42,260 nt of DNA from Rubrobacter sp. (lineage in GTDB: Bacteria; Actinomycetota; Rubrobacteria; Rubrobacterales; Rubrobacteraceae): positions 1 through 42,260 of the forward strand of contig JACCWD010000027.1 of assembly GCA_013697825.1 (NCBI GenBank), written 5' to 3'. A model generated the notes under the pieces. The model had not been told where the DNA came from, did not search any database, and was given only the letters and a program-made list of their open reading frames with translations. A program made the translations under genes and the position numbers. Numbering within the stretch: position 1 is the stretch's first letter; the number at the start of each line of letters is the position of its first letter. Below, piece by piece: positions 23,499 through 30,648 of this stretch.

Positions 23499-24536
23499 AA
23501 TCTCCGCCCGAAACCCCGTGTCCCGGAGTAAAGTCCTCGCTTTCTCTGCGTCGCCCGCGTCGAGGGTGAGGACGAGGGCGGCGCGTTCGGTGTTCGAGTG
23601 GCGCACGTAAAGGTCGAGGATGTTTATGGAGTTCGACCCCATGAGCGTCGTCACCTCGGAGAAGACGCCGGGGCGGTTCTCGACCGGGATGGCGAGATCG
23701 CGGTTCTCCTCGCTCCTCTCGATGAGGATGCCGCCGAGCGCGTCGTATGCCTCCCTCGCGTCGTCGAAGCGCTTCGCCATGCTTCTTTTATCTTGAACTT
23801 CGCTCCCGAGCTGCGCCATCGCCCCTGCGAACGCCCCGAGAGCCTCACCGAGGGCGGGCGCGTTCTCGGCCAAAATATCCGACCACAATTCCGGGTTCGA
23901 GGAGCCGACGCGGGTGAGGTCGCGGAAAGACGATCCGGCGAAGGAAAGAGCCTCCGGCGAGATGTCCGAGGCGACTTTGAGGAGGGCGGCGGCCATGAGG
24001 TGCGGCAAATGCGAGACGGCGGCCATGAGGAGGTCGTGCTTCTCCGGCTCCACGGCGGTCGGCATCGCGCCGAAGTCCCGCACGAACGCGGAGATTTCAC
24101 GGTACGCATCCGGGTCGGTCGTCTCGGTGGGGGTGAGGAAATATCGCGCTCCGCGGAAGAGGTCGGCCTTCGCGTTCGCCACGCCGGAAAGCTGGCTCCC
24201 GGCCATCGGATGCCCACCGATGAAGCGTAGGCCATGCGACTCCGCCTCGTTTACGATGGCCGTCTTCGTCGAGGCGACATCGGTGATGAGGGCTTCGGTG
24301 GGATGGAGCTCGCCGAGGAGTTCCTTTATCTTCGAGATCGGGGCGGCGAGGACGATGAGGTCGGCGCCCCGGATCTCTTTGAGCGCCGAAGCCCGGTCGA
24401 TGGCTCCGAGCGATTTCGCTTCTTCGAGGGCTTCGGGCGTGTCCGCCCCGACGACTTCCCAGCCGGACTCTTTCGCGGCGAGGCCGACGGAGCCGCCGAT
24501 GAGTCCGACGCCGATGATCCCGAGCGAGCGGCTCAT
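23490..24536 (-). CDS. tyrA: Prephenate dehydrogenase with ACT domain
   Basis: This enzyme oxidatively decarboxylates prephenate to 4-hydroxyphenylpyruvate in tyrosine synthesis. The 348-residue product has the NAD site GIIGVGLIGGSVGLA at 5-19, the active-site segment IGGHPMAGSQLSG, MAAVSHLPHLMAAAL and FRDLTRVGSSNPELW. A C-terminal ACT domain at about 270-345 starts DLAIPVENRPGVFSEVT and would bind the feedback amino acid. ATG 24534-24536 has GGAG five bases upstream. The gene overlaps the small membrane protein upstream by ATGA and lies near hisC, a common tyrosine-pathway arrangement. Confidence 0.95.
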   Translation of the reverse strand: MSRSLGIIGVGLIGGSVGLAAKESGWEVVGADTPEALEEAKSLGAIDRASALKEIRGADLIVLAAPISKIKELLGELHPTEALITDVASTKTAIVNEAESHGLRFIGGHPMAGSQLSGVANAKADLFRGARYFLTPTETTDPDAYREISAFVRDFGAMPTAVEPEKHDLLMAAVSHLPHLMAAALLKVASDISPEALSFAGSSFRDLTRVGSSNPELWSDILAENAPALGEALGAFAGAMAQLGSEVQDKRSMAKRFDDAREAYDALGGILIERSEENRDLAIPVENRPGVFSEVTTLMGSNSINILDLYVRHSNTERAALVLTLDAGDAEKARTLLRDTGFRAEILG

Positions 24537-24781
24537 GCGTCTCCGTCCTTCGAGAAAAGCGCGTGTCCGCCGAACCATCCGACCTCGACGGCAGCCGTCG
24601 CGCCGACGAAAAATCCGGCGAGGAAGGATGCGAACGCTCCTTGCCCGAGATAAAGGAGGAGGGAGGCGACAGCGGCGGTGGAAACCACGAACACCGCCGC
24701 CGTGAAAGCGAGAACCTTTCGCTCCGAAGCCCCCGTCCCCGTGCGATGGTCTGTCGGACGCGATACGAATGGAACTCTCAT
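24533..24781 (-). CDS. Small two-helix membrane protein, unknown
   Basis: The 82-residue product starts MRVPFVSRP and has two hydrophobic helices (LAFTAAVFVVSTAAVASLLLYL and ASFLAGFFVGATAAVEVGWF). It overlaps tyrA by ATGA and lies between it and hisC, so it should be co-transcribed. No family was recognised. A start at 24835 would only add repeat-encoded residues (heptamer array at 24806-24833), so the later ATG was chosen. Confidence 0.7.
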   Translation of the reverse strand: MRVPFVSRPTDHRTGTGASERKVLAFTAAVFVVSTAAVASLLLYLGQGAFASFLAGFFVGATAAVEVGWFGGHALFSKDGDA

Positions 24782-24805
24782 GCGGCTTTCGCCACCCTCC
24801 AAAAA

Positions 24806-24833
24806 AGCCGACGGCTGATGGCTGACGGCTGGC
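24806..24833. repeat. GGCTGAC heptamer repeats
   Basis: Four seven-base units: AGCCGAC, GGCTGAT, GGCTGAC, GGCTGGC. They lie between hisC and the small membrane gene and match the family at 40113-40142 (reverse GTCAGCC). Confidence 0.7.
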
Positions 24834-24854
24834 AAGCGCGAAGCGAAGCGAGCC

Positions 24855-25898
24855 TCACAACGCCTCGATGACGCGGTCGTTCTCGGAGGAGTTCCCGACC
24901 GTCACGCGGCTCCATCCGGGGTATCCGAGCGCTTCGCCCTCGCGCACGAGGACGCCGGATTTCTCGAAATCGGCGGCGGCGAAGCGAACCATGATGAAGT
25001 TTCCCTGTGAGGGGATGTATTCGAGGTTCGCCTTTCCGAATGCTTCTTCGAGACGGCCTCGTTCGCGGATGACGAATTTCGCCCTTTCCTCGACTTTCTC
25101 CTTCGCGAGCATCGAGGCCGTGGCCGCGACTTGCGCGGCGAGGTTCACCGAGACGGGGAAGCGAACCCTCTCGGCGTAGTCGGCGATCTCCTCCGAGGCG
25201 ATGCCGTACCCGACGCGAAGCCCCGCAAGCCCGTGCGCCTTCGAGAAGGTTCGGGCCATGACGACGTTCGGGCTTTCGAGGGCGAGGGCGTGGGAGTCCC
25301 CGTACGCCGGGTCGTCCACGAACTCCACGTACGCTTCGTCCACGATGAGGACGACGTTCTCCGGCAATGCCCCCGCGAACTCCCGGATACGGTCGAGGGG
25401 ATGGTACGTGCCGCTCGGGTTGTTCGGGTTGCAAAGGATGACGGCGCGGGTTTCGTGTGTGACCGTTCGGAGCATCGCTTCGAGGTCGAATTTCTCGTTC
25501 TCCGTGAGGGGGACTTCGCGGGCGTTCATGCCGAGGACGGCGCATATCGTAGGGTACATGCTGAAAGACGGCCATCCGTAAACGACGTCTCCGGGGGGGA
25601 GGAGTTGCAAAACATTGAAGATGACCTCGCTCGACCCGTTCCCGACGAGGACGTTCGAGGTTTCGCTTCCGGGGTTCGCGTCGGCGACGGCTTCGCGGAG
25701 CCGACTCACGTGGCTGTCCGGGTATCGGTTCGCGCGGGTAAGGGCTTCTGTGAGGGCGGTTTCGGCCTCCGGCAATGGGCCGAAGGCGAGTTCGTTGGAG
25801 GTGAGTTTGGCGAGTCCGTCGTCGTCGCTTTCGGCGGCCATTCGCCACGACTTCGGCGGGACGTATGGGCGGAGCGGTTCGAGTTCCTCTCTGAACAA
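24855..25898 (-). CDS. hisC: Histidinol-phosphate/aromatic aminotransferase
   Basis: This PLP enzyme of fold type I has 347 residues. Features include SNELAFGPLP near the N-terminus, CNPNNPSGTY (156-165), IVDEAYVEF (185-193) and the PLP lysine Lys220 in TFSKAHGLAGLRVGYG. HisC transaminates histidinol phosphate. In several Gram-positives the same protein also handles aromatic keto acids, and its place beside tyrA, chorismate mutase and DAHP synthase favours that second role. The start is TTG 25896-25898 with AGGAG five bases upstream. The gene is divergent from the aroQ pair. Confidence 0.93.
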   Translation of the reverse strand: MFREELEPLRPYVPPKSWRMAAESDDDGLAKLTSNELAFGPLPEAETALTEALTRANRYPDSHVSRLREAVADANPGSETSNVLVGNGSSEVIFNVLQLLPPGDVVYGWPSFSMYPTICAVLGMNAREVPLTENEKFDLEAMLRTVTHETRAVILCNPNNPSGTYHPLDRIREFAGALPENVVLIVDEAYVEFVDDPAYGDSHALALESPNVVMARTFSKAHGLAGLRVGYGIASEEIADYAERVRFPVSVNLAAQVAATASMLAKEKVEERAKFVIRERGRLEEAFGKANLEYIPSQGNFIMVRFAAADFEKSGVLVREGEALGYPGWSRVTVGNSSENDRVIEAL

Positions 25899-25919
25899 AG
25901 CGCTCCTTTCAGTCGCGCG

Positions 25920-26040
25920 GTTTCAGGTTTGTTCGCGTCTGTCGCTTGTTGGTAAAGATATTCCTCTTTGCTACGGCTTGCAATAGCGGCTTGGGCGGCG
26001 CTCACGTCTTTTGCTGAAGCCTGAAACCTGATGCCTGAAA
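25920..26040. repeat. Heptamer-bounded intergenic element
   Basis: The left arm is GTTTCAG (25920-25926). The right arm has four units: GCTGAAG, CCTGAAA, CCTGATG, CCTGAAA (26013-26040). The arms are inverted relative to each other and enclose about 86 bases of DNA unlike the repeats. It fills the divergent spacer between hisC and the chorismate mutase gene. Confidence 0.7.
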
Positions 26041-26074
26041 CTTTCCTCTCCTGAAGGCTGGCGGCTCAAACTGC

Positions 26075-26080
26075 TACAAT
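26075..26080 (+). promoter_or_regulatory. Putative -10 box, near-leaderless aroQ
   Basis: TACAAT lies eight bases before ATG 26089, giving a predicted start of transcription at or next to the ATG. It drives the chorismate mutase and DAHP synthase pair. Confidence 0.5.
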
Positions 26081-26088
26081 CGAAGCCT

Positions 26089-26385
26089 ATGGGCGATGCG
26101 GAAATCCACGGCAGGGTCGAGGAACTCAGAGGGCGCGTCGACGAGGTGGACGCCGCTTTGATCCGCACCCTTAACGAGCGGGCGAGGATCGTCCAGGAGC
26201 TCGTCGCTCTCAAAGGCGAGGCGGGCGTCGCCCTCTTCGACCCGAGGCGCGAGGAGGAGATTCTCCGGCGCGTCGTCGAGCAAAACGACGGGCCGATATA
26301 CGACTCCTCCATGCGCGACATCTTCGAGATGATCCTCCACCGCATCCGGGATCTCGAAATTCAGCGCAGCGAGCCGAGGCAATAA
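26089..26385 (+). CDS. aroQ: Chorismate mutase (AroQ class, type II)
   Basis: The 98-residue all-helical enzyme rearranges chorismate to prephenate. The pattern [20 protein letters not shown], then VALKGEAG and [12 protein letters not shown], matches stand-alone AroQ domains with their active-site Arg and Lys residues. The gene ends one base before the DAHP synthase start, so the two are coupled; such pairs often form a complex in which chorismate mutase gives feedback control to DAHP synthase. That interaction is inferred from neighbourhood, not seen. Confidence 0.93.
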   Translation: MGDAEIHGRVEELRGRVDEVDAALIRTLNERARIVQELVALKGEAGVALFDPRREEEILRRVVEQNDGPIYDSSMRDIFEMILHRIRDLEIQRSEPRQ

Positions 26386-26386
26386 C

Positions 26387-27193
26387 GTGGATCTCTCGAC
26401 CGAAGCGAGCGCTCGCACCGCGAACGGCATGATAAAACCCGGAACCTTCCGCGTCGTCGCCGGGCCATGCACCGTCGAGAGCTACGAGCAGTTTTACGAG
26501 GGCGCGAAGGCCGTGAAGGAGTCCGGCTTCGAGTACATCCGGGGCGGCGCTTTCAAGCCGCGCACCTCGCCGTATTCCTTTCAGGGACTCGGGAAGGAGG
26601 GACTCGAGATCATGTCCGAGGTCTCTTCGGAGTTCGGGCTGAAGGTCGTCACCGAGGTTATGGATCCGTATGACATCGAACTCGTGATGGAGCATGCCGA
26701 GATGATCCAGATCGGGGCGAGGAATATGCAGAATTTCTCGCTCCTCAAGCGCATCGGCTCCGCCATCGCCGGGACGGGGCATGGGGCGATTTTGAAGCGC
26801 GGCCTCGCGGCGAGCGTGGACGAGTGGCTTTTGGCGGCGGAATACATAACTTCGGAGGGCGGAGAGAATGTCGTTCTTTGCGAGAGGGGCATTCGGACGT
26901 TCGAGACGAGCACGCGCTTCACGCTCGACCTTTCGGCGGTGCTCGTGGCGAAGAGGCTGACAGATCTCCCGGTGATCGTGGATCCGAGCCATGCGGCGGG
27001 GCGGCGCGACCTCGTCGTTCCGCTTTCGAAGGCGAGTGTGGCGGCGGAGGCGGACGGGCTTCTCGTTGAGTCGCACCATGAGCCGGAGAATGCCCTTTGC
27101 GACGCCGAGCAGGCGCTTTCGGTGGGGGAGCTTATGGGCCTCAAGGAGGCTCTTTCGCCGTTCGCGGGGGCTATGGGCCGGGAGGTGGTTTAG
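26387..27193 (+). CDS. aroF: 3-deoxy-7-phosphoheptulonate (DAHP) synthase
   Basis: This first enzyme of the shikimate pathway condenses phosphoenolpyruvate and erythrose 4-phosphate. The 268-residue protein is of the AroA-I-beta (KDO8P-like) type. Visible are AGPCTVES near 26, [17 protein letters not shown] near 50, [29 protein letters not shown] and [10 protein letters not shown], which hold metal ligands (Cys28, His of DPSHA, Glu, Asp). The GTG start 26387 follows the mutase stop by one base. It has no N-terminal regulatory domain of its own, fitting regulation through the neighbour. Several symbols (aroF, aroG, aroA) are used for this family. Confidence 0.93.
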   Translation: MDLSTEASARTANGMIKPGTFRVVAGPCTVESYEQFYEGAKAVKESGFEYIRGGAFKPRTSPYSFQGLGKEGLEIMSEVSSEFGLKVVTEVMDPYDIELVMEHAEMIQIGARNMQNFSLLKRIGSAIAGTGHGAILKRGLAASVDEWLLAAEYITSEGGENVVLCERGIRTFETSTRFTLDLSAVLVAKRLTDLPVIVDPSHAAGRRDLVVPLSKASVAAEADGLLVESHHEPENALCDAEQALSVGELMGLKEALSPFAGAMGREVV

Positions 27194-27221
27194 TCTGGCG
27201 GAGGGTGATGAAACGCGGCGC

Positions 27222-28667
27222 GTGGGCGGCAGGTTCACGCTGGAGGACGGGATCGCCGTCGGCGGCGTGGCGACGGTGTATCTCGGGCGCGACGAGGTCC
27301 TCGGTCGTCCGGTGGCCGTGAAGATCCTCCACCCCGGCTTCGGGGACTCGGATCTCACCTCCCGCTTCGAGCGCGAGGGCGGCACGGCGGCGAAGCTCTC
27401 GCACGCGAACATCGTCCAGGTTTACGATGCCGGGAAGGAGACGGACGACGGGCGGGAGACTTCGTATATCGTCATGGAGTACGTCTCCGGCGGCGACCTC
27501 GGAGGCTTCATGGAGGAGAGGGGGCCGTTGCCCGAAGCGGAGCCTTCGAGGATAGGCTCCGACCTCGCCGCGGGCCTCGCCCACGCCCACGACCGGGGCG
27601 TGGTCCACCGCGACATAAAGCCCCAAAACGTCCTCATGGACGAGCGCGGCAGGCCGAAGCTCACCGACTTCGGAATCGCCCACGCCCTCGACGAGACGCG
27701 GACGACGAGGACGGGATCCTATTTGGGGACCACCCTTTATTCGTCGCCCGAGCAGTTGCAGGGCGAGACCGTGACCGCGAAGAGCGACGTGTACTCGCTC
27801 GGCGCCACGCTGTACGAGGCGGCGGTCGGGGAGCCTATGTTCGAGGGGGGCGTGTTCCGGGTCGCGAGCCAGCACATCCACGACGCCCCCGTACCGCCCA
27901 CGGAGCGCGGCGCGGACATAACCCCCGAGATGGAGCGGCTTATCCTCGCCTGCCTCGCGAAGAACCCCGACGAGAGGCCGGACGCCGCCGAGCTTCGGGA
28001 GAGTCTCGGACGGCTCTCCGCCGAGGATGGCGGCGCCTCTGGGACGGCTCCGGGAGGAAGCCGCGTCAAGCTCGCCGGAGCGGCCGTCGCCCTCCTTCTT
28101 CTCGGCGCGACCGTGATGCTCGGTGCGGCCTCGTTGCTCGGCCTCGGGGAACCTGGGAGCCAAGCCGAGCAAGGGGAAATGGAGGGCCGGGAAGCCCCGG
28201 CCGAGCAGGAGCGAGCGAGCCTTCAAGAACCGACGGAGGATGCCGAAGGCTCCGCCAATGAAGGCTCCGCCAATGAAGGCTCCGCCAATGAAGGCTCCGC
28301 CAGCGATTCGCTGACGGAGGAGGCGGCGGCCGGGACGGTGGCGGCGATGTATTTGTCGGTGGTTCGCGAGGATTACGAGGGTTCGTACGAGTTCCTGTCC
28401 GAAGGGTATCGCCAGAGGGAGTTCCCGACGCGGGGGGATTGGGAGGAGAACTTCTCGGATCTGCGGGCGATCACGTTCACCGAGACGCCGACGGCGCGGA
28501 TCTCGGGCGACGGCGAGGCGGTGGTGACAGGGGAGACGGCGACCATCACGAACGGCGGCGAAGCGACGAGCGAGAGCGGCGCCTGGAACCTCGTGTCCGA
28601 GGGCGGCGAATGGAAGATAGACGACATGGACATCCGGGAGCGCGACCGAGCGGGGGACGAGGTTTGA
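27222..28667 (+). CDS. Transmembrane Ser/Thr kinase 1
   Basis: This PknB-like kinase has, in order, a kinase domain, a membrane helix at about 282-308 (VKLAGAAVALLLLGATVMLG), a stalk with a 15-bp tandem repeat (residues 342-361) and an outside domain at about 364-473. Catalytic residues are present: Lys in VAVKIL, HRDIKPQN, DFG, and SPE. The glycine loop is altered, reading GIAVGGVATVYLG where its two neighbours have EIGSGGMSTVYLG or similar, so its first Gly is Ala. The outside domain (GTVAAMYLSVVREDYEGSYEF ... GEWKIDDMDI) looks NTF2-like. The start is unclear: GTG 27222 is the first usual codon, but CTG 27195 has GGAGG nine bases upstream. Confidence 0.88.
   Translation: MGGRFTLEDGIAVGGVATVYLGRDEVLGRPVAVKILHPGFGDSDLTSRFEREGGTAAKLSHANIVQVYDAGKETDDGRETSYIVMEYVSGGDLGGFMEERGPLPEAEPSRIGSDLAAGLAHAHDRGVVHRDIKPQNVLMDERGRPKLTDFGIAHALDETRTTRTGSYLGTTLYSSPEQLQGETVTAKSDVYSLGATLYEAAVGEPMFEGGVFRVASQHIHDAPVPPTERGADITPEMERLILACLAKNPDERPDAAELRESLGRLSAEDGGASGTAPGGSRVKLAGAAVALLLLGATVMLGAASLLGLGEPGSQAEQGEMEGREAPAEQERASLQEPTEDAEGSANEGSANEGSANEGSASDSLTEEAAAGTVAAMYLSVVREDYEGSYEFLSEGYRQREFPTRGDWEENFSDLRAITFTETPTARISGDGEAVVTGETATITNGGEATSESGAWNLVSEGGEWKIDDMDIRERDRAGDEV
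28245..28304 (+). repeat. 15-bp tandem repeat in kinase 1 stalk
   Basis: Four copies of GAAGGCTCCGCCAAT (last one ending in AGC) encode EGSAN units just outside the membrane. The unit length is a multiple of three, so copy changes would alter stalk length without a frameshift. Confidence 0.9.
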
Positions 28668-28710
28668 GCGGGGCCGTGGGAAGGCGCATGACTATCGGGG
28701 AGGTTTGCCT

Positions 28711-30606
28711 ATGAGGCCCATAGTCGAGCGGGTCGGGGAGCGTTTCCGCCTCGAGCGCGAGATCGGCTCGGGCGGGATGTCCACGGTGTATCTCGGGCGC
28801 GACGAGGTTCTCGACCGCCCGGTGGCCGTGAAGATACTCCGCGGGGGCTTTGGCGAGTCGGACGTGGGCGGCCGCTTCGAGCGCGAGGGGCGGACCGCCG
28901 CCCGGCTCTCGCACGCGAACATCGTCCAGGTTTACGACGCGGGCAAGGACGAGAACGCCGACCGCGACGTGTCGTACATCGTGATGGAGTACATCTCCGG
29001 CGGCGACCTCAAAAACATGATGGACAAGGACGGGCCGCTCTCGGGCAAGCAGCTTTCGCGCATCGGAGCCGAGGTCGCCGCGGGCCTCGCCCACGCGCAT
29101 GAGCGGGGCATCGTCCACCGCGACATAAAGCCCCAAAACGTCCTCATGGACGAGTACGGGAGGCCGAAGCTCACCGACTTCGGAATCGCCCGCGCGCTCG
29201 ATGCCACCGTGCAAACCACGAAGACGGGGTCGTATCTCGGGACGGCTCTTTATTCCTCGCCCGAGCAGCTCAAGGGCGAAGAGATCACACCGAAGAGCGA
29301 CGTGTATTCGCTCGGCATAACGCTCTATCATGCGACCGTCGGGGAGCCGCCGTTCTCGGGAGGGCCGATCGAGGTCGCCAGCCAGCAAATGACGCAAGAC
29401 CCCGAGCCGCCCCGAAGGCGAGGCGCGAAGATAACGCCCGACATGGAAAGCCTCATCCTCTCTTGCCTCTCGAAGAATCCCGACGACCGACCGACCTCCG
29501 ACGAACTCAAAACGAAGCTCCTCCAAGCCGGCGCCGTCGCCCAAAGGAACCCCGAGGCATACGGCGGCGCGGCAAACGCCGCCGGAGCCGCCGGGGCGGG
29601 CGGCCTCGCCGGGGTCGCCAAAGCGGCCGGAGACGCGGGGGCGGCGGTTCGGGAGAAGTTTGGAAGCTCGGAGGGCGGCGCTTCGCGGAACCCACGCCGC
29701 ATAGACGGACGCCCGACGGAGACGGTGAGCCTCCCGACCCGCACCTTCCAGTCGGGAGGCCGCGACCGGGGCCTTTTCATCCTCGCGGCGGCCGCGCTTT
29801 TGTTCATCGTCTTCGTCGGCCTCGGAGCGTGGGCTCTCACGAGCGGCGGCGGGGAGGCGGCGGACTCGTCCGGCTCCGGCGCGAACGGTGCCGCCGTCGA
29901 GCCGGAAACCCCGGACGGCGCCGGAGGCTCCGGTGAGGGTGAAGGGGGCGAAGGGGGCGCCGCCGACGAAGCCGCCGGGGGCGAGGATGCCCAAAACGGA
30001 GGTTCCGGCGACGCGCAAGGCGAAGGCTCCGAGGACGGGGATTCCGGGGACGGGGATTCCGGGGACGGGGATTCCGGGGACGGAGATTCCGGGGACGGAG
30101 ATTCCGGGGACTCGCAGCCGAGCGACCCCGGCCCGCTCCCGCCTACGGAGGAGGCCGCATCCACAGTCTTTGATATGTATGTGGCGCTTCCCTTCGGTCG
30201 GTTCGACGAGTCGTGGGGGTACTTGTCGAGCCGCTATCAGGATGAGGTCGGTTCGATCGGGGAGTGGGAGAGCCGATACGAGTCGGTGAGCTTCGTGAGG
30301 TATTCCCAATCGCCGCAGGCGACCCTCGACGGGGACGAGGCGAGGGTGGACTTCACCGCCGATCTGACCCGCACCGACGGCACGGAGACGGTCTCCGGAA
30401 CGTGGATCGCCGTGAACGAGGACGGCGAGTGGAAGCTCGATCGCCTCGAAGAGACCGCTGCGGCGAGTTCGTCGGTGAGCGCGTCGAATTCTTCGGCGGC
30501 CTCGAATCCCTCCGGGGCTTCCGTCTCTTCGCAGTCTTCCTCGCAATCCGTCGTCTCCTCGCAGTCTGTGTCCGGGACGGACGGCGATTTCGACGGCGGC
30601 GGTTAG
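28711..30606 (+). CDS. Transmembrane Ser/Thr kinase 2
   Basis: The product has 631 residues. The kinase domain (about 10-275) has IGSGGMSTVYLG, Lys41, HRDIKPQN, DFG and SPEQL. An Ala/Gly-rich linker leads to a membrane helix at about 352-376 (FILAAAALLFIVFVGLGAW). The stalk is acidic, rich in Glu/Gly/Asp, with GDGDS repeats at 441-465. An NTF2-like outside domain at about 481-577 ends GEWKLDRLEE. A Ser-rich tail of about 45 residues is unique to this member. ATG 28711 has GGGGAGG seven bases upstream, so the in-frame TTG 28705 was not used. It follows kinase 1 by 43 bases and probably shares its transcript. Confidence 0.92.
   Translation: MRPIVERVGERFRLEREIGSGGMSTVYLGRDEVLDRPVAVKILRGGFGESDVGGRFEREGRTAARLSHANIVQVYDAGKDENADRDVSYIVMEYISGGDLKNMMDKDGPLSGKQLSRIGAEVAAGLAHAHERGIVHRDIKPQNVLMDEYGRPKLTDFGIARALDATVQTTKTGSYLGTALYSSPEQLKGEEITPKSDVYSLGITLYHATVGEPPFSGGPIEVASQQMTQDPEPPRRRGAKITPDMESLILSCLSKNPDDRPTSDELKTKLLQAGAVAQRNPEAYGGAANAAGAAGAGGLAGVAKAAGDAGAAVREKFGSSEGGASRNPRRIDGRPTETVSLPTRTFQSGGRDRGLFILAAAALLFIVFVGLGAWALTSGGGEAADSSGSGANGAAVEPETPDGAGGSGEGEGGEGGAADEAAGGEDAQNGGSGDAQGEGSEDGDSGDGDSGDGDSGDGDSGDGDSGDSQPSDPGPLPPTEEAASTVFDMYVALPFGRFDESWGYLSSRYQDEVGSIGEWESRYESVSFVRYSQSPQATLDGDEARVDFTADLTRTDGTETVSGTWIAVNEDGEWKLDRLEETAAASSSVSASNSSAASNPSGASVSSQSSSQSVVSSQSVSGTDGDFDGGG
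30031..30105 (+). repeat. 15-bp tandem repeat in kinase 2 stalk
   Basis: Five copies of a unit close to GGGGACGGGGATTCC encode Gly-Asp-Gly-Asp-Ser in the outside stalk; the first begins GAG and the last two carry GGAG for GGGG. A partial copy follows. The unit differs from that in kinase 1 but has the same length. Confidence 0.9.
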
Positions 30607-30635
30607 CGTGTTTCTGCCGTTCCGGCGAAAACCCA

Positions 30636-30641
30636 TATAAT
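30636..30641 (+). promoter_or_regulatory. Consensus -10 box, leaderless GTG of kinase 3
   Basis: A perfect TATAAT ends seven bases before GTG 30649, with no ribosome site. Transcription should start on or one base before the GTG. The -35 region is poor. It implies that kinase 3 and htrA can be expressed apart from kinases 1 and 2. Confidence 0.65.
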
Positions 30642-30648
30642 CACGCCC

